NCBI GenBank assembly: GCA_037179335.1 | Contig: JAKZHN010000049.1 | Location: 62,001 to 126,000, forward strand | From: Cyclaneusma minus | Taxonomy: Eukaryota > Ascomycota > Leotiomycetes > Marthamycetales > Marthamycetaceae | Direction of reading: 5' to 3' | DNA length: 64,000 nucleotides | Shown: positions 1-11,216 of the stretch, one piece after another | Layout of the letters: every line of letters begins with the position of its first letter | How positions within the stretch are numbered: the first letter of the stretch is position 1 | Position numbers and translations under genes: made by a program | Notes under the pieces: model-generated | Seen by the model: the letters and a program-made list of their open reading frames with translations, nothing else | Database searches by the model: none | What the model was told of the DNA's origin: nothing

Positions 1-313
1 ATGTGCAGGACCATGACTGGAGACGTCAAGCTCGGCCAGCTGCTGCATTACTGTGATGTCAAGGCCGCTGACACAGTTGAAGAATGCATGCAAATCATCG
101 ACGACAGCATCACCAAATGTGTTGAATTGGATCTGGGTAGATTTCTTCGCCCGAGACGAGGTAAGTCATATTGATCCCAACCTCATTTTAGAGACAAGAC
201 GATGATCATGAAGCTGACAAATATGATGGAATATAGTTCCTGTTCCTCCTTCGTCAAATGGCGTGCAAGCCAACGACGGAAGTTCTGCGCAGTCGCTAGC
301 TGAGTGCCTCTAG
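1..313 (+). CDS. 3' end of an unrecognised protein gene (partial)
   Basis: The reading frame is open from base 1 to a clean donor GTAAGT at 161. The intron is 161-236, with a CTGAC branch-like site and a TAG acceptor. The frame resumes at 237 (the leftover G joins TT) and stops at TAG 311-313. The readable part is about 78 residues with no family I recognise. The ATG at base 1 may be an internal Met, because the gene probably extends past the left edge. The good splice signals and conserved frame across the intron are the evidence that this is real coding sequence. Confidence 0.5.
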
Positions 314-963
314 ATTAGAGACACTTGCCAAAATCCTTCTCGAGATGGCATTTGTGCTTGGGAAGCTGTGAGCTGCGTCGACGTTCTGCTGTAGTGCATC
401 GTAGCATGCTTTCTGGAGAGAAGTGGGGGTGGGGGGGCGATCATGCAGGGAGCGCTAAGTAGGAGACAGCGGACAGACAAATCATAGCTGAACGGGAAAG
501 AATGTATCATTGAAGACACGAAAATAGATCCGACGAAACTAAAAGACGCGTTCAGTTGGAACCTGTGTGACTGTGCCGTGTGTGACGTGCGGATAGCTCC
601 GATTACCTACCTACTATACACAGAACGCGTGAGAACGCCTCTTACCTCAGACTTGCAACACAGTCACAAGGATGCATTATCATTATCTTGAACCCCGGCC
701 CCCAGTAGTCTTAGAACGAACCGCGATTCTATACTCAGACTGCTGCTCTCCGCGAGCACTGGGTGATCAAGTCATACCTCATTGTTCGATACAAGGAATT
801 GCTTTCGTCCAAGAGCTTCCTGCAAACTGAGAGGCCCAGAATATTCGAGTACAGTCTCATCATCGTTCTAGCCCTAGTTTGACCAACTAACAAGTGGCTA
901 TAGTCATTCCATCTATCCTGTGCAATCAGACGGTCATCAGAATAAACCATAACATCCATAGCG
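314..963. other. intergenic stretch
   Basis: About 650 bases between the partial gene and the HET-domain region. I see a C-run (GTGGGGGTGGGGGGG near 424) but no gene, RNA or repeat I can support. Confidence 0.5.
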
Positions 964-1107
964 ATGTCACTCACTCCTACCGGTGCCTCGGACCCTGAAC
1001 CAGGCGAGCCTAAAGGCGGACCCTGTATCTCGACCCCTAGTATCTGCGAGCTCTCAAACTTGAACCTTGAGCCTCCGGAATCACAAACAAGTCTGCCTCA
1101 TACTTGA
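964..1107 (+). other. possible displaced N-terminus of the HET gene
   Basis: An ATG at 964 opens a 47-codon frame that stops at 1105-1107, exactly where the HET-domain frame begins in another phase. The HET frame itself is blocked upstream by TGA at 1068-1070 and has no ATG before the conserved region. This short frame could be the original start, separated by a frameshift or an unrecognised intron. I found no donor/acceptor pair that joins the two frames. Confidence 0.3.
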
Positions 1108-2888
1108 AGTACGAGTCCATTGGCGACAAAGAATTCCGACTGCTATGGGTCCGACCTGGCGGAATTTTCCGACCCGGTGAAGCACCAAAGTTCGACCTAA
1201 GGCATTTCAAGGTTGATTCTCCTCCTAGATACAATGCCCTGTCTTACGCCTGGGGAGGTAGCGAGAAACACGACTCTATATCGATCAACGATGCGTGGCT
1301 TCCGGTCGGAAAGAACCTGTTCGCTTTCTTACAGACAAAAAAGCTGAGGACAGTCAAAAGGGGATTTTATCTCTGGATTGACGCCATCTGTATTAACCAA
1401 GAGGATCTGGAAGAGCGGAGTAAGCAGGTCCTCTTCATGAAACTCATCTACGAGAGAGCGTCGATTGTATTTATCTGGCTCGGAGAAGCCGCAGACGACA
1501 GCGATCTCGCCATAGACAAAGCTGTCGAGGTCTACCGCCATTTCCTCCTCCATTTGCCTCAAGATGGAAGACCTTCATATGCTGTTATGACGAGTCTCGC
1601 GACAAGAGTCGTTTCTCGAGATCCAATATTCTATGGACTTCGCGGCTCGGACTGCTTCAGAGCTTGGCATGGTGTGGCAAACCTGCTGCGTCGCCCGTGG
1701 TTCCGACGGGCGTGGATCGTCCAAGAATTTGCAGCGAGCTGTCTCCACTCTCAAGTCATCTGCTGCGGTGACCAGACAATCGACTTGCAGTTCTTTCATC
1801 CGAGTTGGCTTCTTTTGGAAGAAGTTGGAAGGCGGCTCCCAATGCCTACTGATCCTACCAGCGTGGTACCGGTGAAGCGTCTGCTCGGGCTTGGATATGA
1901 TTTTCCGAGAAAAGCAGGATTAAAAGTCTTGGGCCTTTGCAATCTACTTCGATCTCAGGAAGCGACGGATCCTCGTGACAGAATCTATGCCGTTACCAGT
2001 CTCGCGTCTGACACACATACACCCGAGTTCTTACCTGACTACACGCAGTCATTTGAAGACGTATACCTAAGTTTGGTTCGATATTGTATATCACATCATG
2101 GTCCGCAGCACAAGCTCGATTTCCTAGGCTACGTTACTAGTCCTTGCAACGATCGAGTTAAAGATACCGAAGCATTCAATACTTTACCTTCCTGGGTCCC
2201 TGATTGGCAAATTGATCATCACATAACACCACTTCATAAAGTTCAATTTGAGCGTTCGTCTATCACTAATACTTCCAAGGATACGATTTCGGGCGAAGTC
2301 TACAGCGCTAGTCAGGCTACCTCTTTCGAAGGCTTCATTCTCGACCAGGAACTCCAATTGGGCGGTTTGGTGATAGACCAAATCACGCTGGCTTTGCCAC
2401 GAAGTCAGGAAATCTTCGAAACGACGCTTACTGCGGGAGTGATGTTTCTAAATCTATACGGTTCATGGGCACCTTCAGACCCAGAAGCTCCGTATTCGAT
2501 AACTGAAACTCGGGAGCAAGCATTCTTGCACACACTCGTAGCTGACGTGTCTGAGAATGGAAAGACGACAACACGCCATGGTGTATGCGATCTTGGAGTC
2601 CTCTTTGAGTACTTCGTTGGAAAAGCAGCGGGGGAATCCCGCGGCGCTTACATACACTTAGCCGTCACCAATGCTACTGCATACCGTAGGTTGGTCTGGA
2701 CGAAAGATTGCCGCATGGGTCTTGCACCATAGACTGCAGAGGTCGGTGATAAAATTTGCTTCTTCTTCGGCGGCCAGGTGCTCTATGTCATAAGAGAGCG
2801 AGGGGAAGGAAAGTACCAGTTCATCGGAGAATGCTACATCCACGGACTGATGGATGGCGAGGCCTTGGAATCAGAGAGCTACAAATAG
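1104..2888 (+). pseudogene. HET-domain (heterokaryon incompatibility) protein, interrupted by a stop
   Basis: The main frame 1104-2732 encodes about 542 residues with the typical HET domain in the first 200: YNALSYAWGG near residue 45, LWIDAICINQ near residue 90, and the following E-R-S-K-Q-V helix. HET proteins act in the cytoplasm in vegetative incompatibility and related cell death. The frame begins at TTG, not ATG, and an in-frame TGA lies just upstream. At the 3' end, TAG 2730-2732 stops the frame, but the same frame continues for 51 codons to TAG 2886-2888. That continuation holds the conserved HET C-terminal segment (GGQVLYVIRE, then Y-I-H-G-L-M-D-G-E-A). A CAG to TAG change (C before A, the RIP context) explains the stop. 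The product is therefore probably truncated or dead. The family call is firm; pseudogene status is an inference. Confidence 0.8.
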
Positions 2889-3824
2889 CGGATTGAGAGG
2901 TTTGTTCTTGTTTGATGCGGGGGAATTTGGGGAAGATATTGCTTTCGACTTGAAGCTCAAGTTTGGATGTGGGGGCGAGTTGGGAGTAACGTTCCTTTGT
3001 CAAATGGTTTGGGAAGCAGGCATGTTTTCGCACTGACGACGCATCTTCGCATATTTTCTTATAAACCAATCTCTTTCAGTATCAAGAATCTCATTTGAGC
3101 CTCCCGACCGGAGGTGTGGAAACTGTAGGCCTGGCGAGCCCCGTGAGTGAGCTGTGACCCTGTACGGCCTACAACTAGGTACAAAAGCACCTAGATGTGA
3201 GCACCTAGATGTGAGCCCCTGGATTTCTCTCTTCAGTAACCAATCTCAGTGAAATGGCCGGGAAGCAGGAGTAGCGTAGCGACTCCATTCTACCAAACTC
3301 CCGCCCCCAAGAAAGAAGTTCAAAACCAACTACGCAAAATTCATGTTACGCGGTCAACAGAAAGTCCGTCCGAGCCGGGCACTTGTCTGGACCCTACCAC
3401 CTTTCATTCTTCCCCAATGAAACTTTCCGAACAACGGCTGCAAAGCTCGTTTTCCTGCTTTTGCATGGCCGTGTGTAGAAAGCTATTCTAGCAGTGTGAA
3501 CCAGTACTTTATTTGATGATGCTGTACATAGCTAAATGATAGCATCTGTCTACCTGCAGAATCTCGAAGCCGCATGCATTACTCTTCCATCAGTGGACCC
3601 TTATTTCTTCCTGGTCATCACAGCTCGACGCAGCTGAACCTTCCAGGTGCCTCAACATATTTACAGGTATATTTTAAAATCAAGGGGCGAGTTAAATCCC
3701 GACCGAAGCTTTGAAATCCGAGACAAGCTAAGCTTAGGTATACTGCTCTATTCCCTGACTGATACTCACAGGAATTACATGGGGCCAAAGTAACCTGTGT
3801 ACGGCTTAGAAAATATGGATAATT
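2889..3824. other. intergenic stretch with a short duplication
   Basis: No gene supported. A 14-nt unit CACCTAGATGTGAG occurs twice in tandem near 3190-3217. The rest shows no structure I can name. Confidence 0.5.
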
Positions 3825-3991
3825 TTGAATACTTCAAGCATTTCAGGTAGTTCTGAATATTCCAGACAACTCTGGATATTCCAACTGGTAGTTGCAAATA
3901 TTCCAGTTAATTGGGGATATTCCAAGTAACTCTGGATATTCCAATCAACTGGGCATATTCCAAGTAATTGGAAATACTCCAAGTGACTAGG
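3825..3991. repeat. 19-nt ATATTCC array, locus 1
   Basis: Seven or more imperfect units with consensus ATATTCCAAGTAACTNGGG, mostly spaced exactly 19 nt apart. One unit is 22 nt. The junction between units forms the palindrome-like core GGAATATTCC. The array lies about 130 bp beyond the stop codon of the secreted-protein gene on the minus strand. The same unit recurs at five other places in this window. Confidence 0.85.
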
Positions 3992-4123
3992 TAGAATTCA
4001 TGATCGCATCAAATTGGTTCATACATCCTAGCTACGTATCCAAACCCGCATCCCCCTCTTCATCACCCAAGGCTCCCTTCCCCTTTCACTCCCCAAACTC
4101 CGCTCACACCCCACAAGCCTCAT

Positions 4124-5454
4124 CTAAGAATGACCAACCAACCCCGCCTGCGGCGCATTATCCGGATTCGTACTAACCCCCTCAAACCCCAACAAACTAT
4201 TCCACTTCTCCGCCGTCGTAACATCCTTCGTCCCCAACGCCTCAATGGTACTCTGTGCACTATCACAAGCCTGGATCGCCGCATCATTCGCATTACAAAC
4301 ATTAGTCAACTGGTCGCAAATCCTGTTCGTAATAATGTTCGGGTTCAAAGCTTCTTCTTGTCCTTTGTTGACCAAGGGGTCGATGGCTTGGAAGGTGAAT
4401 TCGGTGTCGGAACGGCCGTCGAGACCGGCTTCGAATTTCATGGTGGGGACGCAGAGGCCGAAGTCTAGGCCGGAGATGCTAGACTGTTGGACGGAGGAGG
4501 TGCTGGAGGAGGAAGTGGCTGCGGCGGTGCTGGCTGAGGAGACGACGGTTGCGAAGGTGGTAGCCACAGCGCTGGCAGAAGAAGCGGCGCTGCTCGAAGC
4601 CACGACAGCAGCGGCAGACGACGTAGCAGCAGTTCCGGCACTCGTGCTTCCGCTCAAGTCAGCAGCAGTCCCCTTCGTCCCATCCAGCGCCTCAGTAGTA
4701 AAGTTCGAAAAACCCTGCGCAACCATAATCTGCGCAACGCTCAAACCAGTAGCATCAAAAGGCGTAGTAAGACTCGATTTGGACGCCGTGTTTTCAGCAT
4801 CAGCTCCACCGACAGAGGGATCCACGAGCGGGATAACGCCACGCAGTTGTTCAGAGACGGGAAGAGAGGCGTCGGAGCAGATGGCGGGGATGGAGACTAC
4901 GAAGGGGTTGAAGTTTTGTTCTGCTGCGACGAGACCGCGTGCTGCGGCGATAACGTCGGCGCCTGTGCCGAGTTGGGTGATGATGTCGTCGGCTTTTTGG
5001 AGCTGTGGTTGTGTTAATACATATATTGCGGAATGAGGAAGGGGAGAGGGGGGAGTGAGAGGGAATATGGGATCGAGGGTAAATTGTGTACCTTTGCGCA
5101 GGGGTTTGCTGCTGCGAGGAGAGTAGAGACGGCGCTTCCGGCCAAGGTAGCGGCTGCTCCAGGAGAACCGGCTGTCAGCGCGTTGATGGCGGCGATGGGG
5201 ACTTGCTCTTGGCCGAATCTATCACAAGTCAGCAAAGGTCTCCCAAACAACTACGAAAAGTCTAGATGATTAGGAATATTCCAAGTCATTAGGAGTATCT
5301 CAAGTGATTAGGAAACGTCTAAGTAATTGAAAATATTCCCAGTAATTGGGAATATTCCGAGTGATTAGGAACAATCCTAAGACGGAGGGGTATCAGCATA
5401 CCGGGCTTCAGCAACAGCTGCAAGCAGCGAAACAAGAGTTGCCTTGGAATACAT
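4124..5454 (-). CDS. secreted Ser/Ala/Thr-rich protein, three exons
   Basis: Exons 5402-5454, 5092-5218 and 4124-5002 splice in frame (phases 2, 0) to 352 residues. Residues 1-17 (MYSKATLVSLLAAVAEA) form a signal peptide. A conserved-looking N-terminal half follows, with paired cysteines. Then comes a Ser/Ala/Thr stretch of about 50 residues, probably O-glycosylated, and a C-terminal part with four Cys (motif ICDQL..VCNAND). The protein is likely a cell-wall or extracellular protein; I do not recognise a named family. Introns are 5219-5401 and 5003-5091. Intron 1 (183 nt) is unusually long for this window because it contains a 19-nt repeat array. No stops or frameshifts. The antisense frame over the same region is a shadow. 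Confidence 0.8.
5267..5380. repeat. 19-nt ATATTCC array, locus 2, inside an intron
   Basis: Five to six units spaced 19 nt, for example ATATTCCAAGTCATTAGGA then GTATCTCAAGTGATTAGGA. It lies wholly inside intron 1 (5219-5401) of the secreted-protein gene, between an intact donor and acceptor. Confidence 0.85.
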
Positions 5455-6964
5455 GGTTCTTTGATAATGACAAAGTTTCTCGTCGTTTCTCTTGACAATC
5501 ACAAGACTTGGATTAGACGTGGTGAAAAGATTGGACCGGCCGAGAGAAATGAAGGCAATAAGGAGTGTAAAGAATGTAGCAGGTTCGCAGAACCGAAAGA
5601 ATGGAAGTGATTGCCAAAGGAACGAACTGAGAAGCTGATGATGAGAAAAAGTCAAGAATGAGTAAGGAGAGGCAGTCAACTTATACCTCTCTGGCCGAGG
5701 ACCGTCTTCATGACCCGAAGACACCATGATACACGGTGTTGTGGCACGGTACAGAACGCGTGGAGGTCGATGTTCCCCTAATCCCCTGCAATGGAGATCA
5801 TACGTGACAGTACAAATGGCTAAAGATGAAGGATTGGCGATCTGGGCGTCTGTGGTTCATCCCAGCTTTGCCCAAACATGTAAGAAGCACCTGTCATCCG
5901 GTGTCTGTGTGAGGTTGTGAGTAGGAATAGCCAGCCCCGGCGAAGATGAGACCTTGATATGTCACATCTTATGGTCGGACAGATGGGTTGAGGTGGTCGC
6001 CTGTCGGGCTTTGGAAACAGGGAGTGAGAGAGCCTCAGTGGGACCAAGTGGGCCAACTGTTTAAGCTTACCTGCTGTAGGGGTTGCAACTTGCAATGTGC
6101 TAAGCATGTTAGCATCCGGCGCTACCCCGCATAATATTTTCGAATATCAAAATCCAAGAAAAACCCAAATCTGGTGCGGTTGAGCAATTCTCCATCCAGA
6201 AGTCCGTGAGCTACCGCGAGGTAGAAAGAAGAGCTTCTTGACGCCCGAGAAGCTTCAGACAACATCTAGCAGTTAGTCGCGAGGCATTTCGACGCATTGA
6301 GTCGGGAAAATCAGAAAAAATGAACAAATGCAACATTGAGATACCAGGTGGACTTTTGGTGGTTGCTCGGTCTCTTGTTGGAGGAGCGTCGCAGACAGGG
6401 GTGGTTGAGGCGAGACGTGGAACATGCAAAGCTTCAAGTCCGTCGCAGTCGTCCGTGCGACGAGATGTCCCCAGACAACACCTATATGCGGGGATAAGCT
6501 TGATCATAAACTCGTAGGGCTAGACTAGATTGACATAATAGCGCTTGGATAATTGTATTGTACCCACTCTGGTTGTGCATACTTGATTGCAGATGTCGTC
6601 TCGTGCGTGCAGGTCCTCGGACCTCTGACTTCAAGTCATGGCAAAGTCAGCGCCAGATGACGGAGACTTTCCGACGGTAGAAGTTACAAACTGCGAACGA
6701 AATCTCCTAGAATTGTTGTTGCTCCATCAATTGCTTTGACGATGAATCGAAGAAAGTATTTGGCCCATGTTTTTTGGACTTGGAAGTCACGTGATGAGAC
6801 GTGATGAGACGACCGGTTTGGGGTTTCTTCAATCCCTCAAGTAGCGCTCGGCGGCTGTACCTCCGCAGACGTAGGTAGGGGCTGAATCGGAGACTCCTGG
6901 ACGTCGTCCCGCACTCGAAACCACAAAGTGTCACCTATCACACCGCCCTTCACACCACCGCCCT
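5455..6964. other. intergenic stretch
   Basis: About 1.5 kb between two minus-strand genes. It presumably holds the promoter of the secreted-protein gene near 5455-5700. A direct duplication ACGTGATGAG occurs near 6788-6808. No gene supported. Confidence 0.45.
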
Positions 6965-8389
6965 TCACACAACCGCTCTCCTCGTCACCCTCACCGGCAT
7001 GTTATGAATGGGCTTTGCCGGCGCCGCCAGCGTCTGATAAGCCCGATACCCTGCATCCGTTAGCACCACACTCCCAAGTCCCCAGTATCCCCAAGGAAAA
7101 TTCACCCCAAGTACCCCTCTTCCCACCTAGCGTATCCCCGATCAAACTCCTCATACTCCGGCTTGACATCAAACTCCCTAATAGTAAGGTCAGAATGATT
7201 CGCATCTCAAGCGTCGCCTATTCCTGTCCAATACAAGCTCGTGGTCCCTTTTCAAACGGTTGCCATGCGTCCTTCGGTACGTGTTGGAAATTGTTAGGGG
7301 AGGAGAGGAAGCGTTCGGGGATGAAGGAGTCTGGTTCGGGGAAGAGGGAGGCGCGGCGGTGGATGGCTTGGGAGATTATCCAGATCATCAGGTCTGGGGT
7401 GAAGTCAGTACTTGTGGCTTTCCTTTGGTTGTATAAATGGGAAATGAGGATGGGATAAAGGTTGATGGAAGGACGAGGCCTTCGGTGGGGCAAGACTTTC
7501 CCTCGTAAATCATCTCCCGACCATCTCCCGTACGTACAGTGCTCGCGGGAGAAAACAGTCGAAGCGTCTCTTTGATAACGGCATTAGTATAGTGCAGTTT
7601 ATTCACCACGTAGGGATCGTCTTTCAGCTTAGCTGCAGTCGTAGAAAGATCAGTTCCCGAGATCTCATCGTGTTCCTGTCTGACTTTTGCGAGTGCCTCG
7701 GGGTGGTAATGGAGAAGGTAGTAGATGTAACAAATAGTTGAAGAACTTGTGTCGTGGCCGGCAAAGAGGAAGGTTTTCAGTTGGTCAATGGCGTCTAGCT
7801 TGAATTCTTTGTCGAGACTCTGTGGCCGGGGGTCATCAGGTCCGGATTTCTGGTGAAGGTATTCGTCTAGGGCAAGGTCGATGGCGGGCTTCCGGTGGCC
7901 CTCCTTCACGGGCATGGAAAAATGCTGGGTAAAGCGGTCATCAAGCACTTTCTCCAGATAGTCGTCCATCTGCCTTCCATATTTCCATCTCCGGTATGGC
8001 AACAGGGGGTTGATATTTGCGAAGGGGTTTGTTGTCAGTTCTTGGGGCGACGCTGACGGAGTTTCTAAAAGCTGTCACAAGAGCATTTTCCGTAGTTTGG
8101 GAGTTGAGATCGTGATCTAGGACGACATGGCCCATAATGTCGATCGTTAATCTCGCAGCATCGTCTTCAAGGCACACCAGCAATCCGCTCTCGGAGTGCT
8201 TCGTCAGAGTCTTCAATTGCACCACAAATTCGAACAGAGCGTTTCTGAGCGAAAGCGCAAAGGCGAAGATCGACCTATGAAGCAGAAAATAGCGAGGATT
8301 GTGTTACGCCGCAGACGTGCTGTGCCTCTTCGCCGAAGATGTAGAGTGCGACGAAGATGCACAGCCACACGGTGTCCATGTGCCATTTT
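6965..8389 (-). pseudogene. cytochrome P450, decayed by frameshifts
   Basis: Read on the minus strand, hallmark P450 pieces appear in order but in different frames. They are: a possible membrane anchor from ATG 8387-8389; a LTIDIMGHVVLD segment (about 8150); the I-helix AGHDTSS (about 7757); the K-helix KETLR (about 7578); PERF; the heme loop FEKGPRACIGQE (about 7225); and a C-terminus ending at TGA 6965-6967. The frame shifts at the G4 run 8044-8047. It breaks again after the CPTEG motif near 7480. A TAG follows CIGQE, and two more shifts occur downstream near 7140-7190. Most of the usual N-terminal third is missing. A membrane P450 normally has about 500 residues. Lesions are indels plus one stop, unlike the point-mutation decay of the other P450 here. 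Family is firm, subfamily unknown. Confidence 0.85.
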
Positions 8390-8910
8390 GCAACTTATAG
8401 GGAAGTTCACGAGAGGTTTGGGAATTGTTTGCAGAAGTGAAACGATTGTGTGGAAAAGAGAGGGATCTGGGGCCCGCCGAGAAATCTCTCCGCGAAATGT
8501 TTTCTTGCTTAGGTAGTCAGCGCTTAGTAGCATTCGGCGCTTGTTTGACCAACCAGGAGTCGGCATCCTTATAACAAGTTCTAATTCAAGCGACTCTATG
8601 TGGTCGCCTGGTGTCGACGAGTTACCACATATAGCAACACCCCCACTTCAAAGCGGGGCATATACCCTAATATATCTTAATATCGATGTGGCGCGCTCGC
8701 AATTACGTGTAACACTCAATCGCGACGTCACGGTACCTAAGCGCTGGGCCGTGAAACTGGCCTGGCCTCTTCATCCTTCGCATTTCTGGACATCAATTCG
8801 CCAGTCATGCCACTCTCTGCATTTTCCCAACATCACGGAAACGCGTTAGATGCCGTCTCTCGGCTGTCCAGAAACTATAGAAAGCCCCTCGACAGTCCAC
8901 TCGGATCCCC
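8390..8910. other. divergent intergenic stretch
   Basis: About 520 bases between the minus-strand P450 pseudogene and the plus-strand gene starting at 8911. A short AT-rich segment (8655-8690) could be promoter, but no defined element is supported. Confidence 0.4.
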
Positions 8911-10524
8911 ATGTTCGAATCATGCAAACACCCGCGTACGGGCGAAGATCTGCTTCCCGAGAGGTCCAATTCCAAAAGACAGAAGTGCAACGAAAGTCCC
9001 GTGTTTCAACCACAGCCGCCAGAATACTGGGATAATCTCTCCACGATCTGGCTGACCAGAAGTGCTCTGAAGGAATTGGATAGAAGAAACGGGGAAGCCA
9101 GCCAGCCCAGCCAGCAATTGCCATCTTCCCACATTCGCCGGCCGGTCACGCGGAACTTCCTTGCTCAGGTCAGGGTACTGGCCAAACGCGGAGGTCCTGA
9201 CTTATCCGATCTCAAAGGCGTACGTATATGGCTTTTTATGCTACTCTGCTATATGTTCTGGAATCTCACAATGTCTTAGTACCCAGAACCGTGTCAAAGC
9301 AGGATGCTGAGCTTAAGCGAGTCCAGCATCGGCCGTCAGAATGCTCGCCGTGAGCCAACTTCGGTAACTAAAAGTGCTACAAACCTATCAAAGACTACCA
9401 CAAACACCAAAAACTCGTCGCCTTACGACCGAAATTTCCAACAGATTCTTATCGATGGTGGTGTGCTAGCACACCGGTACCGTTTCCGGAATGGTCGCGC
9501 TCCGCCGAAACCAAGCAACTGGGATGACCTCGCTGAGAGGGCAAGGCAGTCTCCAGAATCGCTTTCCCCCTCGCGGTTTTCGGACAGCGCGTTCGATCAA
9601 TTTGAACAGGCCGATTCATTGGCGAAGAAGGAAGAACAAGTCACCAAGTATGTGCTTCCTCATATTGAGGGCGAAGTCAAAAATGGCACGTTTCCCCCGG
9701 GAAAACTTCAATTCGGGAATCTCTGTCCTTTGACCCAGTACAATCTCACACCAGGAAACCCTGACCTCTACTACGGGAGTCCTCCTGAGGAGCTCGACCG
9801 ACGAGTCCGAGACGACCTCAGCAAATTCATCATACCTTCAACGCAAGATGACTTGCCTATCGCACCGAATTTCTTTCTGGCGGCGAAGGGTCCAGGCGGC
9901 GCGCTTGAAGTGGCTGAACGACAGGCTTCTTATGATGGCTCGCTGGGAGAAAGAGGCCAGGTGTATCTGGAATCATGGAAGCAAGGCCAGCTAATCGTCG
10001 ACAATAAGGCCCACACCATCACGTCAATATACACCGGCGGCACGCTCAGCCTGTACTCAATTCACGCCGCTCAACCCAGGGGTCCTGAGGGCAGAATTGA
10101 GTATTATATGCATCGAATCGATGCGTATGCAATGGCCGGCAACCCACGGACTTTCCGCGAAGGGCTCGCAGCATTTCGAAACCTGCGGGACTGGGCAGAG
10201 GAGCAGAGGAGTGGCGCAATCGAGCGAGCAAACGAGCGAGCTCGAATGATGGGCAACGGTGGAGCGGACGAAGAGATGACGGCTGAGTTTTCAGATGCAA
10301 GCAATCCAGCGCACAACTCCGGCCCAGTTGCTGGTGCTCGAGTCGATGAGCAAGCCATTGACGATACGATCCTTGTGCCTCCGCCAGCAAGACAGGCTGC
10401 CCCAGAGAGACGGACAGCGCCCAAGATAAGGGCCTCGACGAAGCGGGCGCCAGCAAAACGGACTACATGTACCGCCCCGCAAGTCCGCAGAAGTAGGCGT
10501 CGAAAGAGTAAAGACTTGGACTGA
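8911..10524 (+). CDS. conserved fungal protein of unknown function (resembles the DUF7924-type family)
   Basis: Two exons, 8911-9219 and 9280-10524, with donor GTACGT and acceptor TTAG joining at a codon boundary, give 517 residues. The N-terminus has the motif IWLTRSALKELDRRN. The core carries GRAPPKPSNWDD, LSPSRFSDSAF, GNPDLYYG, LDRRVRDDL, STQDDLP and PNFFLAAKGPGG. From memory these are landmarks of a large lineage-expanded Pezizomycotina family, sometimes annotated DUF7924; I am not certain of that label. The function is unknown. The C-terminal 90 residues are low complexity and end in a basic tail (RRSRRRKSK) that could be a nuclear signal. The gene is intact. The start is the first ATG in frame after the upstream stops. 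Confidence 0.8.
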
Positions 10525-10596
10525 CTTGTGGTGACAATGCTCGTGTACTCAGCCAAGACTAAGGGGTATCTCAAACACTCGAGATATTTAAATTTT

Positions 10597-10700
10597 GGGA
10601 ATATGGTCCCTCATAATCTCATTAGATGTTCAGAACATTCCTAGTTACTCAAACCATTCCTACTCACTTAAAAGATTCCCACTTACTGTAAATATTCTCG
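10597..10700. repeat. 19-nt ATATTCC array, locus 3
   Basis: Four to five diverged units with exact 19-nt spacing, such as ATTCCTAGTTACTCAAACC, ATTCCTACTCACTTAAAAG and ATTCCCACTTACTGTAAAT. It begins about 70 bp after the stop codon of the preceding gene, so it may be in its 3' UTR. Confidence 0.8.
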
Positions 10701-10734
10701 GGCTGCATAATGGCTTGGAAGCAGCTTCCGGGCA

Positions 10735-10899
10735 ATGATCAAGTCTGGTTGCGGGGCCAAGCGGCACCTGTCAGACGAATACCAGGGAATTGAAGGGTTC
10801 TTGGATCAGCTACTCGCATCATTCGGCACAGCAGGCGCCGCTGGCCCTCGTGTCACTGTGCGACTTCGTGATGTGGACAAACACGTGTGGGCGAAGTAA
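10735..10899 (+). CDS. possible small ORF, 54 residues
   Basis: ATG 10735 to TAA 10897-10899. The product is charged and has a plausible composition (contains YQGIEGFLDQLL and VTVRLRDVDKHVW). It could be a small gene, a last exon, or the remnant of a lost gene. I do not recognise it. Another short frame from ATG 10710 overlaps it. Confidence 0.25.
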   Translation: MIKSGCGAKRHLSDEYQGIEGFLDQLLASFGTAGAAGPRVTVRLRDVDKHVWAK

Positions 10900-11216
10900 A
10901 GAGAAGGAGTTGATGGCGAGCAGGGACTTGATGGTCACATCGAAAGTCAATTTGGCCACAACGGATCTAACGCAAAGGGGAAGGCGGTGGCCTAGCGCAG
11001 AGTGGCGGCTGCCGTCTGCTGTGGTGGCAGCCGCGTCTCATCATCTCATAGAATAATGATCTTGAAAGACTCAACATCTCTCCCAGACAAGGCGTAAAGT
11101 GCTGCTGGATGCCATCCCATATGCCGCCGAGCTTCTCACAATAGCCGTACAGCTCGAGCTGCCATGCGACTGTTAGGCCTGTCTCTTACGCATCTTTCGC
11201 GCCGAAACCGCCCGCA
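10900..11216. other. upstream region of the ZZ/EF-hand gene
   Basis: About 320 bases preceding ATG 11217. It presumably carries the promoter; no specific element is recognisable. Confidence 0.4.

Noticed and set aside
3825..3991. CRISPR-like array
   Set aside because: Units are contiguous imperfect 19-mers without unique spacers, in a eukaryotic genome.
4245..5036. 263-codon plus-strand frame opposite the secreted-protein gene
   Set aside because: Antisense shadow: the minus strand has a signal peptide, in-phase splice sites and biased composition; this frame overlaps an intron boundary and has no such features.
10046..10574. Minus-strand frames opposite the 517-residue gene
   Set aside because: Shadows of a conserved, spliced plus-strand gene.
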